A DNA stretch of 64,000 nucleotides from Aliiglaciecola sp. 3_MG-2023 (lineage in GTDB: Bacteria; Pseudomonadota; Gammaproteobacteria; Enterobacterales; Alteromonadaceae), in contig NZ_JAUORV010000015.1 of the NCBI RefSeq assembly GCF_030548205.1, positions 85,601 through 149,600 on the forward strand, in the 5' to 3' direction. The first letter of the stretch is position 1. Every line of letters begins with the position of its first letter. The position numbers and the translations under genes were made by a program. Positions 27,088 to 35,380 of this stretch are shown here, in pieces. A model generated the notes under the pieces. That model saw only the letters and a list, made by a program, of their open reading frames with translations, had not been told where the DNA came from and did not search any database.

Positions 27088-27957
27088 GTGGACGTGACTT
27101 CTGTGAATTTGATTAAGTATTTGCTGTGCTTGTATGTGTTCTTAGCAACAGATGCCTTTAGTGGGGAGACCTCATTATTATTGGATAATGGCGCTTATAA
27201 AATCCCTGCAATCTACTCTACCCCCTCCAGCCCCGGGAATTATCCGGCTGTCATTTTATTGCACGGAACGGCATCGAATAAAAATGAAGTGGGAGATTTA
27301 TATGCAGTATTTGCCAAACAGCTAAGAGAGCATAATATCGCATCCATTAGAATCGATTTTGCTGGTACTGGCGATAGCGAAGTAGATTACCTGAAGTACA
27401 CTTTAGACAGTGCAGTTGCTGATGCAAATATGGCACGGTTGTTTTTAACTGAACAACCACAAATAGATAGCGACGCCATCGCCGTGCTTGGATTTAGTCA
27501 AGGTGGGTTGATTGCTCAATTGTTAGTGATAGAGCATCCAGAACTTGCTGCTTTGGTAACTTGGTCATCAGTGGTTGGTGATGGCAATGAGGCGTTTTTA
27601 AGTCTATTCCAAGCTAAATACCCAAACGCCTTAGATAACGGTTTCGCCCAATTAACCTTTGACTGGCGAGGCCCCTTGAGTTTGAGTTTGCAATGGTTCG
27701 AGCAGGTCAAAAAACAAAAATCGTTAACTGAATTGGCGAACTATACTGGGCCCACTTTAGCCATTGCTGGTGGCGCTGATGACATAGTTGATCCAATCTC
27801 CTCAGTTCGGTTAATTCAAGGCGTAGGCTCCGAAGATGGCCAAGCGGTGGTGCTCAAAGGGGCCGACCATATATTTAATGTTCTAGACTCAGCCGCCCAT
27901 GAAGACGAGGTTTTGCTAAAAATTACCTTGCAATGGTTACTAGAAAAGTTACATTAA
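27088..27957 (+). CDS. Secreted alpha/beta hydrolase
   Basis: A 289-residue alpha/beta-hydrolase with an N-terminal signal-like helix (LIKYLLCLYVFLATDAFSG). The oxyanion region is VILLHGTASNKNE, the nucleophile elbow GFSQGG, the acid Asp in GGADDIVDP, and the catalytic His in KGADHIFNV. It is probably a periplasmic esterase or peptidase-like hydrolase; the substrate cannot be told. The start codon is a GTG at 27088, moderately supported. It is a separate unit from mesXD. Confidence 0.88.
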   Translation: MDVTSVNLIKYLLCLYVFLATDAFSGETSLLLDNGAYKIPAIYSTPSSPGNYPAVILLHGTASNKNEVGDLYAVFAKQLREHNIASIRIDFAGTGDSEVDYLKYTLDSAVADANMARLFLTEQPQIDSDAIAVLGFSQGGLIAQLLVIEHPELAALVTWSSVVGDGNEAFLSLFQAKYPNALDNGFAQLTFDWRGPLSLSLQWFEQVKKQKSLTELANYTGPTLAIAGGADDIVDPISSVRLIQGVGSEDGQAVVLKGADHIFNVLDSAAHEDEVLLKITLQWLLEKLH

Positions 27958-28017
27958 ATTCATGTTATTCGTTTCATTACGCACACTTAACCAAAATAAA
28001 CTAGGTGAATTTAACCG

Positions 28018-28479
28018 TTGGAAAATATAAGTATAAGAAAAGCAACAATAGACGATCTTGAAAAATTAAGAGAATTAGAACAGAAGCTGATTGCCGCTGA
28101 GCGTCCTTTCAATTCCATATTAAAAACAAAAGATGCTATTTACTACGATATCGAAAGTTTAATTACCAGCAAGTCTTCGCATTTGGCTGTAGCGGAAATT
28201 GATGGTGAGATTATCGCCACTGGCTATGCTCAAATACGTGAGTCTAAGATTGCCCATAGACATGATTATCATGTTTATTTAGGTTTTATGTTTGTAGCTC
28301 AAGAGTATCGTGGTTTAGGAATTAACAAACAAATTATGCAAAGGCTAGTTACCTGGGGTAAAGAGCAGAATTTGAGTGATTTTTACCTAGATGTTTATGC
28401 CACCAATGAATCGGCTATTAAAGCCTATAGAAAAGCCGGATTTGCTGAATCCACCTATGAAATGAAGCTGAATCTGTAG
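28018..28479 (+). CDS. GNAT-family N-acetyltransferase
   Basis: A 153-residue GNAT enzyme. Acetyl-CoA motif A is visible as LGFMFVAQEYRGLGINKQIMQRLV (the RGLGIN turn), and the C-terminal YATNESAIKAYRKAGF is the classic motif B. It starts at a TTG (28018) with AGGTG about 10 bases upstream. It acetylates an unknown amine or protein; no neighbours help. Confidence 0.88.
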   Translation: MENISIRKATIDDLEKLRELEQKLIAAERPFNSILKTKDAIYYDIESLITSKSSHLAVAEIDGEIIATGYAQIRESKIAHRHDYHVYLGFMFVAQEYRGLGINKQIMQRLVTWGKEQNLSDFYLDVYATNESAIKAYRKAGFAESTYEMKLNL

Positions 28480-28576
28480 AGTAGCTTAGTCTAAAAATTG
28501 TTTAAATAAGTGATACAAAACCGCAATTTATACGTTATAACAAATAGATTTGTTTAGTTTATTGGGTTTACGATTT

Positions 28577-29098
28577 ATGAAATTAAAACTTCTGTTTCTT
28601 TTGGTGGTCAGTTTTTTAGTTGCCTCATGTACTTCAATTCCTAAAGGGATTGAGCCAGTTAATAACTTTGATTTAAATAAATATTTGGGTACTTGGTACG
28701 AAATTGCTCGTTTTGACCACAGCTTTGAAGAAGGTTTAGAGCGAGTGACTGCCGAATACACTCTGCTTGATGATGGTGGAGTGAGGGTGACTAATCGTGG
28801 TTTTAATCCAGAAAATAATGAGTGGAAAGAAGCGGAAGGCAAGGCCTATTTTGTTGGAGAGGAATCAACGGGGCATTTAAAAGTATCATTTTTTGGTCCA
28901 TTTTATGCCAGCTACATCATATTTTTCCTTGATCAAACTGGCTATGAGTATGCTCTAGTCAGTGGTCCAAACCGAGATTATTTGTGGATCCTCAGTAGAG
29001 AACAAGAACTGCCAAAATCAACTGTAGAGATGTTGATTCAAGAGGCCAGTGACGCCGGTTTTGATACTTCCAAGTTAATTTTCGTTGACCATAACTAG
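28577..29098 (+). CDS. blc: Outer-membrane lipocalin Blc
   Basis: A 173-residue bacterial lipocalin with a lipoprotein signal (lipobox VASC). The lipocalin motif is YLGTWYEIARFDHSFEEGL, followed by VTAEYTLLDDGGVRVTNRG, GPFYASYIIF and YLWILSREQELP. Blc binds lysophospholipids at the outer membrane and is often stress-induced. ATG 28577 gives the proper signal peptide; the frame extends upstream to 28550 without need. Confidence 0.94.
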   Translation: MKLKLLFLLVVSFLVASCTSIPKGIEPVNNFDLNKYLGTWYEIARFDHSFEEGLERVTAEYTLLDDGGVRVTNRGFNPENNEWKEAEGKAYFVGEESTGHLKVSFFGPFYASYIIFFLDQTGYEYALVSGPNRDYLWILSREQELPKSTVEMLIQEASDAGFDTSKLIFVDHN

Positions 29099-29202
29099 TC
29101 AAAGATATGAGGTTTCGTGCATAAATAATGAAATTAATATTTATGTATGAAGGTCTTAGCTAAAAAGCAAACTCGAAACTAGTAAAACGCGGATGGAAAA
29201 AC

Positions 29203-29730
29203 ATGCTCGAAAGTCAGCTTGAAGTTGTGCGCCAAGCCAAGCAATTTTTAATAGAAACTGATAATAAGGATTATCAGGAGATTTTGAAACCCCATTTATC
29301 CGGAAGCGCGGGTATGCATATGCGGCACATTCTTGATCATTATTTAGCTTTAAAAAATGGTATCAGCCATAAGCTTATTGATTACGATAAGCGGAACCGA
29401 TATACGGAATCTGAAAGTTGCCCTCAAGCTGCATTAAAGCAATGGCAGGAAATTGAAAACTGGCTAGTTCATGTTTGCCAACAAGATCTCAATGTGGATT
29501 TGCAGGTAAGCAGTGAAGTGAATGCTAATAAGGTCGAAAAGGTAAACGTGCACTCTACGCTCGCCAGAGAGTTAATGTTTATATCAAGCCATGCTATTCA
29601 TCATTTTTCGTTACTCAATGTGATTCAATCTTTAAGAGGTAACACAACGCCTGAAAACTTTGGCGTCGCTCCTGCCACCATCAGTTTTCAGCGAGAAAAG
29701 GCGGGTAAAGTGTCGGTTGCCAATCCATAA
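29203..29730 (+). CDS. DinB-fold protein
   Basis: A 175-residue four-helix DinB-like protein. The metal-binding His set is visible: HMRHILDHYLAL near the N-terminus and SSHAIHHFSLL in the C-terminal half. DinB-fold proteins are metal-dependent thiol transferases or of unknown function. The inverted repeat CATAAATA/TATTTATG (29120-29145) lies upstream. It is monocistronic by context, with a hairpin after the stop. Confidence 0.85.
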   Translation: MLESQLEVVRQAKQFLIETDNKDYQEILKPHLSGSAGMHMRHILDHYLALKNGISHKLIDYDKRNRYTESESCPQAALKQWQEIENWLVHVCQQDLNVDLQVSSEVNANKVEKVNVHSTLARELMFISSHAIHHFSLLNVIQSLRGNTTPENFGVAPATISFQREKAGKVSVANP

Positions 29731-29753
29731 ATCCTTCTAAAACTCCTATCTAA

Positions 29754-29791
29754 ATGCATAAAACCATAGAAATTTTGTGGTTTTTATGCAT
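29754..29791. terminator. Hairpin between DinB-fold and PhnA-like genes
   Basis: ATGCATAAAACCA (29754-29766) pairs with TGGTTTTTATGCAT (29778-29791) with one bulged T and an 11-base loop. No U-tract follows, so it may be a weak terminator, an mRNA-stability element or a regulator dyad. Confidence 0.4.
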
Positions 29792-29830
29792 AATATCGCC
29801 GCTTAAATTCCAATCTACAAAGGTTTTAGC

Positions 29831-30394
29831 ATGTCTATCGAACAAACTCTTTTATCTCGCAGCAACAAAGCGTGTGAATTATGCGGCGCAACTGACTCAT
29901 TGGTCGTGTATGAAGTTCCGCCAGAAGAGGCCCATGCAGATAAATGTATTTTAGTATGCAGTACATGCCAATCACAAATAGCGGGTGATGCAGAGCTTGA
30001 TATGACCCATTGGCGTTGTTTAAACGATAGTATGTGGAGCCAAGTACCAGCAGTGCAAATCGTCGCATGGCGGATGCTTAAAAGGTTGTCTACTGAAGGC
30101 TGGGCTCAGGATCTTTTAGACATGTTATATCTAGATGAAGATATGCTTAAATGGGCAGAGTCAGGTCTTGTTGAGCAAAATGAAGAGCCAACCTTAGATT
30201 GTAACGGCACAGCGTTGCAGGCTGGCGATACAGTCACTTTAGTAAAAGATTTGAACGTAAAAGGCGCGAATTTTACCGCCAAACGCGGAACCGCAGTTCG
30301 CGGTATTGCGTTGAGCAGTAATCCTGAGCATATTGAAGGCAAAGTGAATGGTCAGCGAATAGTGATCATCAGTGCCTATACCAAAAAATCATAA
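29831..30394 (+). CDS. PhnA/YjdM-family zinc-ribbon protein
   Basis: A 187-residue protein with an N-terminal zinc ribbon (CELCG and CSTCQ), a middle helical region, and a C-terminal SH3-like PhnA domain (GTALQAGDTVTLVKDLNVKGANFTAKRGT). Despite the historical name, the family is not established in phosphonate use; E. coli YjdM is uncharacterised. It has its own promoter region and is followed by the REP-like array. Confidence 0.88.
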   Translation: MSIEQTLLSRSNKACELCGATDSLVVYEVPPEEAHADKCILVCSTCQSQIAGDAELDMTHWRCLNDSMWSQVPAVQIVAWRMLKRLSTEGWAQDLLDMLYLDEDMLKWAESGLVEQNEEPTLDCNGTALQAGDTVTLVKDLNVKGANFTAKRGTAVRGIALSSNPEHIEGKVNGQRIVIISAYTKKS

Positions 30395-30450
30395 TCGTAG
30401 TATAGGCATCAGCCCGAAGGTCGCCTTGCGTGTTTTGATGTGGAAAAATA

Positions 30451-30860
30451 TTTCCATGGGCTAAAGCGCCATGCTACAGGGAGGGGTTTGTATTCTTTCC
30501 TCGTTGCTGTAGGTGGGGGATTTATCTCCTAGTTTTTGCCTTTGTATTTCCATGGGCTAAAGCGCCATGCTACAGGGTCGGGTTTGTATTCTTTCCTCGT
30601 TGCTGTAGGTGGGGGATTTATCCCCTACGTTTTTGCCTTTGTATTTCCATGGCCTAAAGACCATGCTACAGGGTTTGTATTCTTTCCTCGTTGCTGTAGG
30701 TGGGGGATTTATCCCCTACGTTTTTGTTCTTATCATCCATGGGCTAAAGCGCCATGCTACAGGGTGGGGTTTGTATTCTTTCCTCGGTGTTGTAGGTGGG
30801 GGATTTATCCCCTACGTTTTTGCCTTTGTATTTCCATGGGCTAAAGCGCCATGCTACAGG
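30451..30860. repeat. REP-like hairpin array 1 (five module-A and four module-B copies)
   Basis: Module A, beginning TTTCCATGGGCTAAAGCG and ending near GCTACAGG, starts at 30451, 30547, 30644, 30734 and 30831 (spacing 90-97 bp). It folds as CATGG-GC-TAAA-GC-G-CCATG. Between copies lies module B, GTAGGTGGGGGATTTATC followed by CCCTAC, also a hairpin. The third A copy (30648-30670) is identical to the reverse complement of 44151-44173 in array 2. Open frames across this array are spurious. Confidence 0.85.
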
Positions 30861-30872
30861 GAGATGGCGCAC

Positions 30873-32645
30873 TCAACCTTCGTTTAACTTATACTGTTTC
30901 CACGCCTCTCCCAAATAAAGCTTCAACAGCTTCTCGGGGGCTTTCGGAAGTTCAACGCTCAATAGCAATCCTGGAGTGTCATTGAAATTTCCGTCTATAC
31001 CCAAACAGTGAAATTTAGCCCCGAGTTTTAAATAATGCTTGGCTAGGATTGGAATGTCTTTTCCATCACTCTCTATGGCCGCCAGTAAGGTGGTTAAATG
31101 TGCGGATAAGTCGTGTTCTTTGGCAAAATCTAAAATTTCCGGGTGGGGTGGAAAATTGAATTTTTTATGGGGCGTTACTTTGTCTGTTGGTGTGACTAGC
31201 CCATGCTCGATTAATGCAACCGAACGTGGGTTATAAAGCTTACTCAACGAAACTGTGCCATATAGCGTCCGATAATGGGGAAATTTACATACAAATGCGC
31301 CAATACCTCGCCATAATAAAAACAATCCTTGGAAGCTCTTTTGATATTCGGGTATCAAAAATGATCGGCCTAGCTCAAGACAGGGTTGCTGTCGGTTTAC
31401 AAATCCCGCCGAAAAGTTAAACATACGTGCCAAGTACAATTGGGATATGTCACCTTGTTCCAACAATTTGTCGGTTTGCCCCATCCGATATGCACCAATA
31501 ATATTTTGTTTTTCATTATTAACCACAAATAATTGGGTGTAAGTGGCATCAAACTCATCAGTGTCTATTGGTTCACCGCTGCCTTCATTATGCTGGCGAA
31601 AAACGAGTTCCCGTAATCTGGCAATTTCAACTACTGTGTTAGGCAGTTGGTGTTGATAGCCGTAATAAACGGAGAATTCTTTGTGCACTAACAAACATTG
31701 ATCTTTAGGTAGATTTTGCAATTCCTGGGCTATTTGTTGCCAAGGCACTTGATTTGCCAATGGTGCTTGTTGAATTTGTTGATCCGCAGGCCACGCCATA
31801 TTCCAAAAGGGGTCTTGAGAATAACTCTGAATCCTGCAAAGTGCGGCCTGTTGTTTACTGTCTTCAACTTTATAAGTATTTGGCTTTACTAATGAACCAC
31901 AGCTAATTTGTACTTGAGAGTTGTTTTTATTGAGTAACTCTCGAGCTAACATGAGCAATCTAAAGCGGTAATAAACCCGTCCTAGTCGATAGAATAAGGG
32001 ACTATTTTGACCACTTACAAAAATGGGTAAAAAATGCGCTTGAGAAGCGTTAATAAGTTTCCCCACTATGCGGTTCCAATGATGTTCACTTATGCGTTTC
32101 TTATCGCCTTGGTAGTATGCAACACGACCTGCGGGGAATACCAATAACGCACCACCTTGTTTAACATGTTTCAAGCTTGCACGAATAGAAGGTGTATTTT
32201 TAGGATCGCGCTCAGACAATGGATTGGTAAAAATAAAGTAGTCTTTGAGCTCTGGAAAAAGTTTTAATCCTTGATTGGCTAACACTTGCAGGTCTGGACG
32301 TATTTGACCTATTAGCAAACACAATATTACGCCTTCTATACCACCAAATGGGTGATTACTAGCAATTACCAGTGGACCAGATTTAGGAATATTTTTTTGA
32401 ACAGTCTCTCCACCTAACACTTCAATATTGAGTACTTCCAATAATTTTTCGGCAAACGCTTCTTTTTCAAGCCCTTGCATTTGATGTTGCTTATAAAGAA
32501 CATCCATTTTCTTAACGCCCACTAAGCGGTCTAAGAGTTTAAGGGCAAGTGTGAGCGGTCCTTTTTTTTGCTCCACAAGATTAACCAGACTGATAGATGT
32601 CGACACCTGATGCTGCATATTTTCAGTTATTCTCAACAACGACAA
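30873..32645 (-). CDS. Bifunctional acyltransferase, OlsF-like ornithine-lipid synthase candidate
   Basis: A 590-residue fusion. The N-terminal ~300 residues are a PlsC-type O-acyltransferase (SNHPFGGIEG at the active site; VFPAGRVA downstream). The C-terminal half resembles an OlsB-type GNAT N-acyltransferase (ARLRELVFRQHNEGSGEPID, then LELGRSFLIPEYQ). The order and length match OlsF, where the C-half acylates ornithine and the N-half adds the second acyl chain to make phosphate-free ornithine lipids. The alternative is a hemolysin-like lysophospholipid acyltransferase. The TTG start at 32645 has AAGG about 10 bases upstream. The product would be membrane-associated. Confidence 0.78.
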   Translation of the reverse strand: MSLLRITENMQHQVSTSISLVNLVEQKKGPLTLALKLLDRLVGVKKMDVLYKQHQMQGLEKEAFAEKLLEVLNIEVLGGETVQKNIPKSGPLVIASNHPFGGIEGVILCLLIGQIRPDLQVLANQGLKLFPELKDYFIFTNPLSERDPKNTPSIRASLKHVKQGGALLVFPAGRVAYYQGDKKRISEHHWNRIVGKLINASQAHFLPIFVSGQNSPLFYRLGRVYYRFRLLMLARELLNKNNSQVQISCGSLVKPNTYKVEDSKQQAALCRIQSYSQDPFWNMAWPADQQIQQAPLANQVPWQQIAQELQNLPKDQCLLVHKEFSVYYGYQHQLPNTVVEIARLRELVFRQHNEGSGEPIDTDEFDATYTQLFVVNNEKQNIIGAYRMGQTDKLLEQGDISQLYLARMFNFSAGFVNRQQPCLELGRSFLIPEYQKSFQGLFLLWRGIGAFVCKFPHYRTLYGTVSLSKLYNPRSVALIEHGLVTPTDKVTPHKKFNFPPHPEILDFAKEHDLSAHLTTLLAAIESDGKDIPILAKHYLKLGAKFHCLGIDGNFNDTPGLLLSVELPKAPEKLLKLYLGEAWKQYKLNEG

Positions 32646-32754
32646 TTAATCTTTACCTTATAACAGAAGCTATTTATGCAATGCAAAAGATTATTTTTGC
32701 AATTTTTCGGGCATAATAGGGGGAAGATTTAGCGTAAACTATTACTATAGGCCA

Positions 32755-33795
32755 ATGATGAATAAAATTACGATTACTGCCCCAGACGATTGGCACCTGC
32801 ATTTCCGTGATCACGATATGTTAGGGGAAACGGTTCCAGCAACTGCCAGGTGTTTTCAACGTGCCATTGCAATGCCAAATTTAGTACCGCCCGTCACTAC
32901 TGCTAAAATGGCAATGGAATATAAATCACGGATTTTGGCCGCCCGACCTGAAAATAGTCATTTTGAGCCACTCATGGTGTTGTTCCTCACGAATGAGACC
33001 AGTAAGCAAGATATCATAGATGCTAAAAACGCAGGTGTGGTAGCAGCTAAATTGTATCCTGCCGGTGCGACTACCAACTCAGATGCAGCAGTAGCTGGAA
33101 TAGAAGCTCTGTATCCCGTTTTTGAAGAAATGGCCGAACAGCAAATGCTGCTACTCATTCATGGAGAAGTGACGCAAGCCCATATTGATATTTTCGACCG
33201 AGAAAAAGAGTTTATCGATCAGCATCTTGCACAAATTGTAGAACGTTTTCCTCACTTGAAAATAGTCTTTGAACATATCACTACCTCTGACGCTGCGGAG
33301 TTTGTTTTGCAAAGTTCTGACAAGGTAGCAGCCACCATTACCCCACAACATTTATTATTGAACCGTAATGATTTGCTAGTGGGAGGGGTCCGTCCTCACA
33401 ATTTCTGTTTACCTGTACTTAAACGTAACACCCATCAGCAAGCCTTAAGAAAAGTCGTTGCTAGCGGTTCTAAAAAGTTCTTTTTAGGGACGGACTCTGC
33501 GCCCCATGAAAAGCATAGAAAAGAATCCGCATGCGGATGTGCAGGCTGTTATAGTGCGTGGAGTGCGTTAGAATTATACGCGCAGATATTTGACGATTTA
33601 GGTGCAATCGATAAGCTTGAGGGTTTTAGTAGTCACTTTGGTGCAGACTTTTATGGCTTAGCACGCAACACCCAAACCGTAACATTAGTCAAAGAAAAGT
33701 GGCAAATACCTGAACAAATCATCCTTCCAAACGGAAACCCCATTGTACCGTTTTTCGCAGGACAAACAGTTGATTGGAAAATAGAAAACCTTTAA
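32755..33795 (+). CDS. pyrC: Dihydroorotase
   Basis: A 346-residue class II dihydroorotase closing carbamoyl-aspartate to dihydroorotate in pyrimidine synthesis. It has the zinc ligands DWHLHFRD, the carboxylated Lys in AAKLYPAGAT, His in LLLIHGE and FEHITT, the catalytic Asp in GTDSAPH, and the flexible-loop region. Two adjacent ATGs (32755, 32758) are equally likely. A dyad, GCAAAA-GATTAT-TTTTGC, lies at 32683-32700 upstream. The stop overlaps the next gene's ATG by one base. Confidence 0.95.
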   Translation: MMNKITITAPDDWHLHFRDHDMLGETVPATARCFQRAIAMPNLVPPVTTAKMAMEYKSRILAARPENSHFEPLMVLFLTNETSKQDIIDAKNAGVVAAKLYPAGATTNSDAAVAGIEALYPVFEEMAEQQMLLLIHGEVTQAHIDIFDREKEFIDQHLAQIVERFPHLKIVFEHITTSDAAEFVLQSSDKVAATITPQHLLLNRNDLLVGGVRPHNFCLPVLKRNTHQQALRKVVASGSKKFFLGTDSAPHEKHRKESACGCAGCYSAWSALELYAQIFDDLGAIDKLEGFSSHFGADFYGLARNTQTVTLVKEKWQIPEQIILPNGNPIVPFFAGQTVDWKIENL

Positions 33796-34643
33796 TGATG
33801 CAATTAAGGCGAATGTTTTCTTTATATAAATTAGCCTCCATATCAACCGGTAATTTAGTCATATTATTACTGGGTTTTTATTATGGTGGGGCGTCCGCAC
33901 AATCTTCCGAAGATTTTTGGGTTTTGGCATATCCTGAACCGCCTTTTGTTGAACAGACAGATAAGGGCAAGTTAACAGGTTTTTTAGTTGATGAAGTGAA
34001 CGGGATTTTGACAACCGCTGGGATTCATCAGCAAATTCTACTAGCCCCTTGGAAACGCCTTGAACAAGAAGCTAAAATTAAAGCGAATGTGTTGGCCTTT
34101 GCTTTGACTCGCACGGCAGAAAGTGAGCAAAATTATCACTGGATTACGCCTTTAACTGCAAATGTGTATTCAGTTTATAGCTCTCAAAAACTCGCTAGCC
34201 CGTTAAATAATCTTGAGCAATTATCTGAATTTGACTCCATTGCAGTATTAGAGAATGATGTTCGTCACAAAATACTGCAGGCGCAAAATGCTAAGAACAT
34301 TCACGCCTATACAAGTTGGTCAGAGGCAATTGATAGTGTCGTTAATGAACACTCCAGTGCAATATTTTTTTCGGATGCAGGAATGCAATATTTTTGTCGC
34401 GTCCAAGGGAAAGGCTGTAGTCAGCTAGAACGCGTATTTATGTATGAAGAAACGGTCACTTATCTTACGTTGTCAAAACTGGAGTCAAGCCCAGAGTTGG
34501 TGAACAGATTAAAAAATGCGGCAAAGCAATACAAACAATCAGATGCATTTAAACGAATTTCTAAATATTGGCTTAAACAATACGAAAACCTGCCTATTCC
34601 TATGCATATGGAAGAAGGTGTACTTAATTTGTGGAATAAATAA
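33795..34643 (+). CDS. Periplasmic solute-binding-like protein
   Basis: A 282-residue protein with a signal peptide (cleavage probably after GGASA) and the fold pattern of family-3 substrate-binding proteins: WVLAYPEPPFVEQTDKGKLTGFLVDEVNGIL, then LDSIAVL-like and SDAGMQYF hinge segments. The start is placed at ATG 33795, overlapping the pyrC stop (TAATG), which suggests coupling. No ABC permease genes are adjacent, so it may be a stand-alone sensor or orphan binder. The ligand is unknown. Confidence 0.8.
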   Translation: MMQLRRMFSLYKLASISTGNLVILLLGFYYGGASAQSSEDFWVLAYPEPPFVEQTDKGKLTGFLVDEVNGILTTAGIHQQILLAPWKRLEQEAKIKANVLAFALTRTAESEQNYHWITPLTANVYSVYSSQKLASPLNNLEQLSEFDSIAVLENDVRHKILQAQNAKNIHAYTSWSEAIDSVVNEHSSAIFFSDAGMQYFCRVQGKGCSQLERVFMYEETVTYLTLSKLESSPELVNRLKNAAKQYKQSDAFKRISKYWLKQYENLPIPMHMEEGVLNLWNK

Positions 34644-34655
34644 TCGGACCTGACT

Positions 34656-35345
34656 ATGACTAAACTTGTTAGTTATCAAAATCAAGAAACTTATGCCTTA
34701 ATCACTATCGATAATGGGAAGGCCAATGCTCTTTCACCAGACGTTATTGAGCAAGTAAATTTGTGTTTAGACAAGGCTGAGAAAAATCAAAAAGTAGTGG
34801 TGTTAACTGGCAAAGCAGGTATGTTCTGCGCAGGTTTTGATTTAGGCGTGATGAAACAGAGTGTTGAGTCAGCAAGGGAGCTCGTGAAAATGGGCTCAAT
34901 GTTGTCAAAGCGCCTTTTATCCTTTCCAACCCCGGTTATTGCTGCTTGCTCAGGACATGCGGTAGCCAAGGGAGCATTTCTTTTGTTATCAACGGATTAT
35001 CGTATTGGTACCGACGGAGATTTTAAAATTGGTTTGAATGAAGTGGCCATCGGTATGACCATGCACCAAGTTGGTATTGAGTTGGCGCGCAACCGTTTAA
35101 CTCCTCGCTTTTTCAATCGTTCGGTTATTAACGCTGAAATCTTTAGTCCTGGACAAGCACTAGAGGCCGGATTTTTAGACTTGGTAGCGAAGCCCAAAAA
35201 GTTTGAAAAAACCGTCAACAAAGTTGCCTCCGCAATGGCTTCTTTAGATTTGAAATCTCACCGGGCAACTAAATTGAAAGCAAGAGCTGAACATTTGGCC
35301 GCTTTAGAAAAAGCCATTGAGATTGATCTCAATAGTTCTATCTAA
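34656..35345 (+). CDS. Crotonase-family protein, enoyl-CoA isomerase-like
   Basis: A 229-residue crotonase-fold protein with ITIDNGKANALSPDV, the oxyanion region MFCAGFDLGVM, and HAVAKGAFLLLSTDYRIG. Enoyl-CoA hydratases use two Glu residues; here the first site is not Glu (KGAFLLL) while the second is retained in GLNEVAIGM. That single-Glu pattern is typical of delta3,delta2-enoyl-CoA isomerases, so isomerase-like chemistry is inferred. It is 12 bp after the solute-binding gene. Confidence 0.85.
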   Translation: MTKLVSYQNQETYALITIDNGKANALSPDVIEQVNLCLDKAEKNQKVVVLTGKAGMFCAGFDLGVMKQSVESARELVKMGSMLSKRLLSFPTPVIAACSGHAVAKGAFLLLSTDYRIGTDGDFKIGLNEVAIGMTMHQVGIELARNRLTPRFFNRSVINAEIFSPGQALEAGFLDLVAKPKKFEKTVNKVASAMASLDLKSHRATKLKARAEHLAALEKAIEIDLNSSI

Positions 35346-35380
35346 CTACTTTTAACCTTTATTTTAAAGAGAGCACTTTA

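Noticed and set aside
30451..30860. CRISPR array
   Set aside because: The units have ~95-bp period with hairpins and conserved sequence throughout, no unique spacers, and no cas genes are present.
30536..30887. Open frames of 92 and 102 codons across the repeat array
   Set aside because: They are translations of the tandem hairpin modules in two frames, with repeated peptide units and no ribosome binding site.
32683..32700. PurR operator upstream of pyrC
   Set aside because: The dyad has a 6-bp centre rather than the short PurR centre, so it is reported only as an unassigned dyad.
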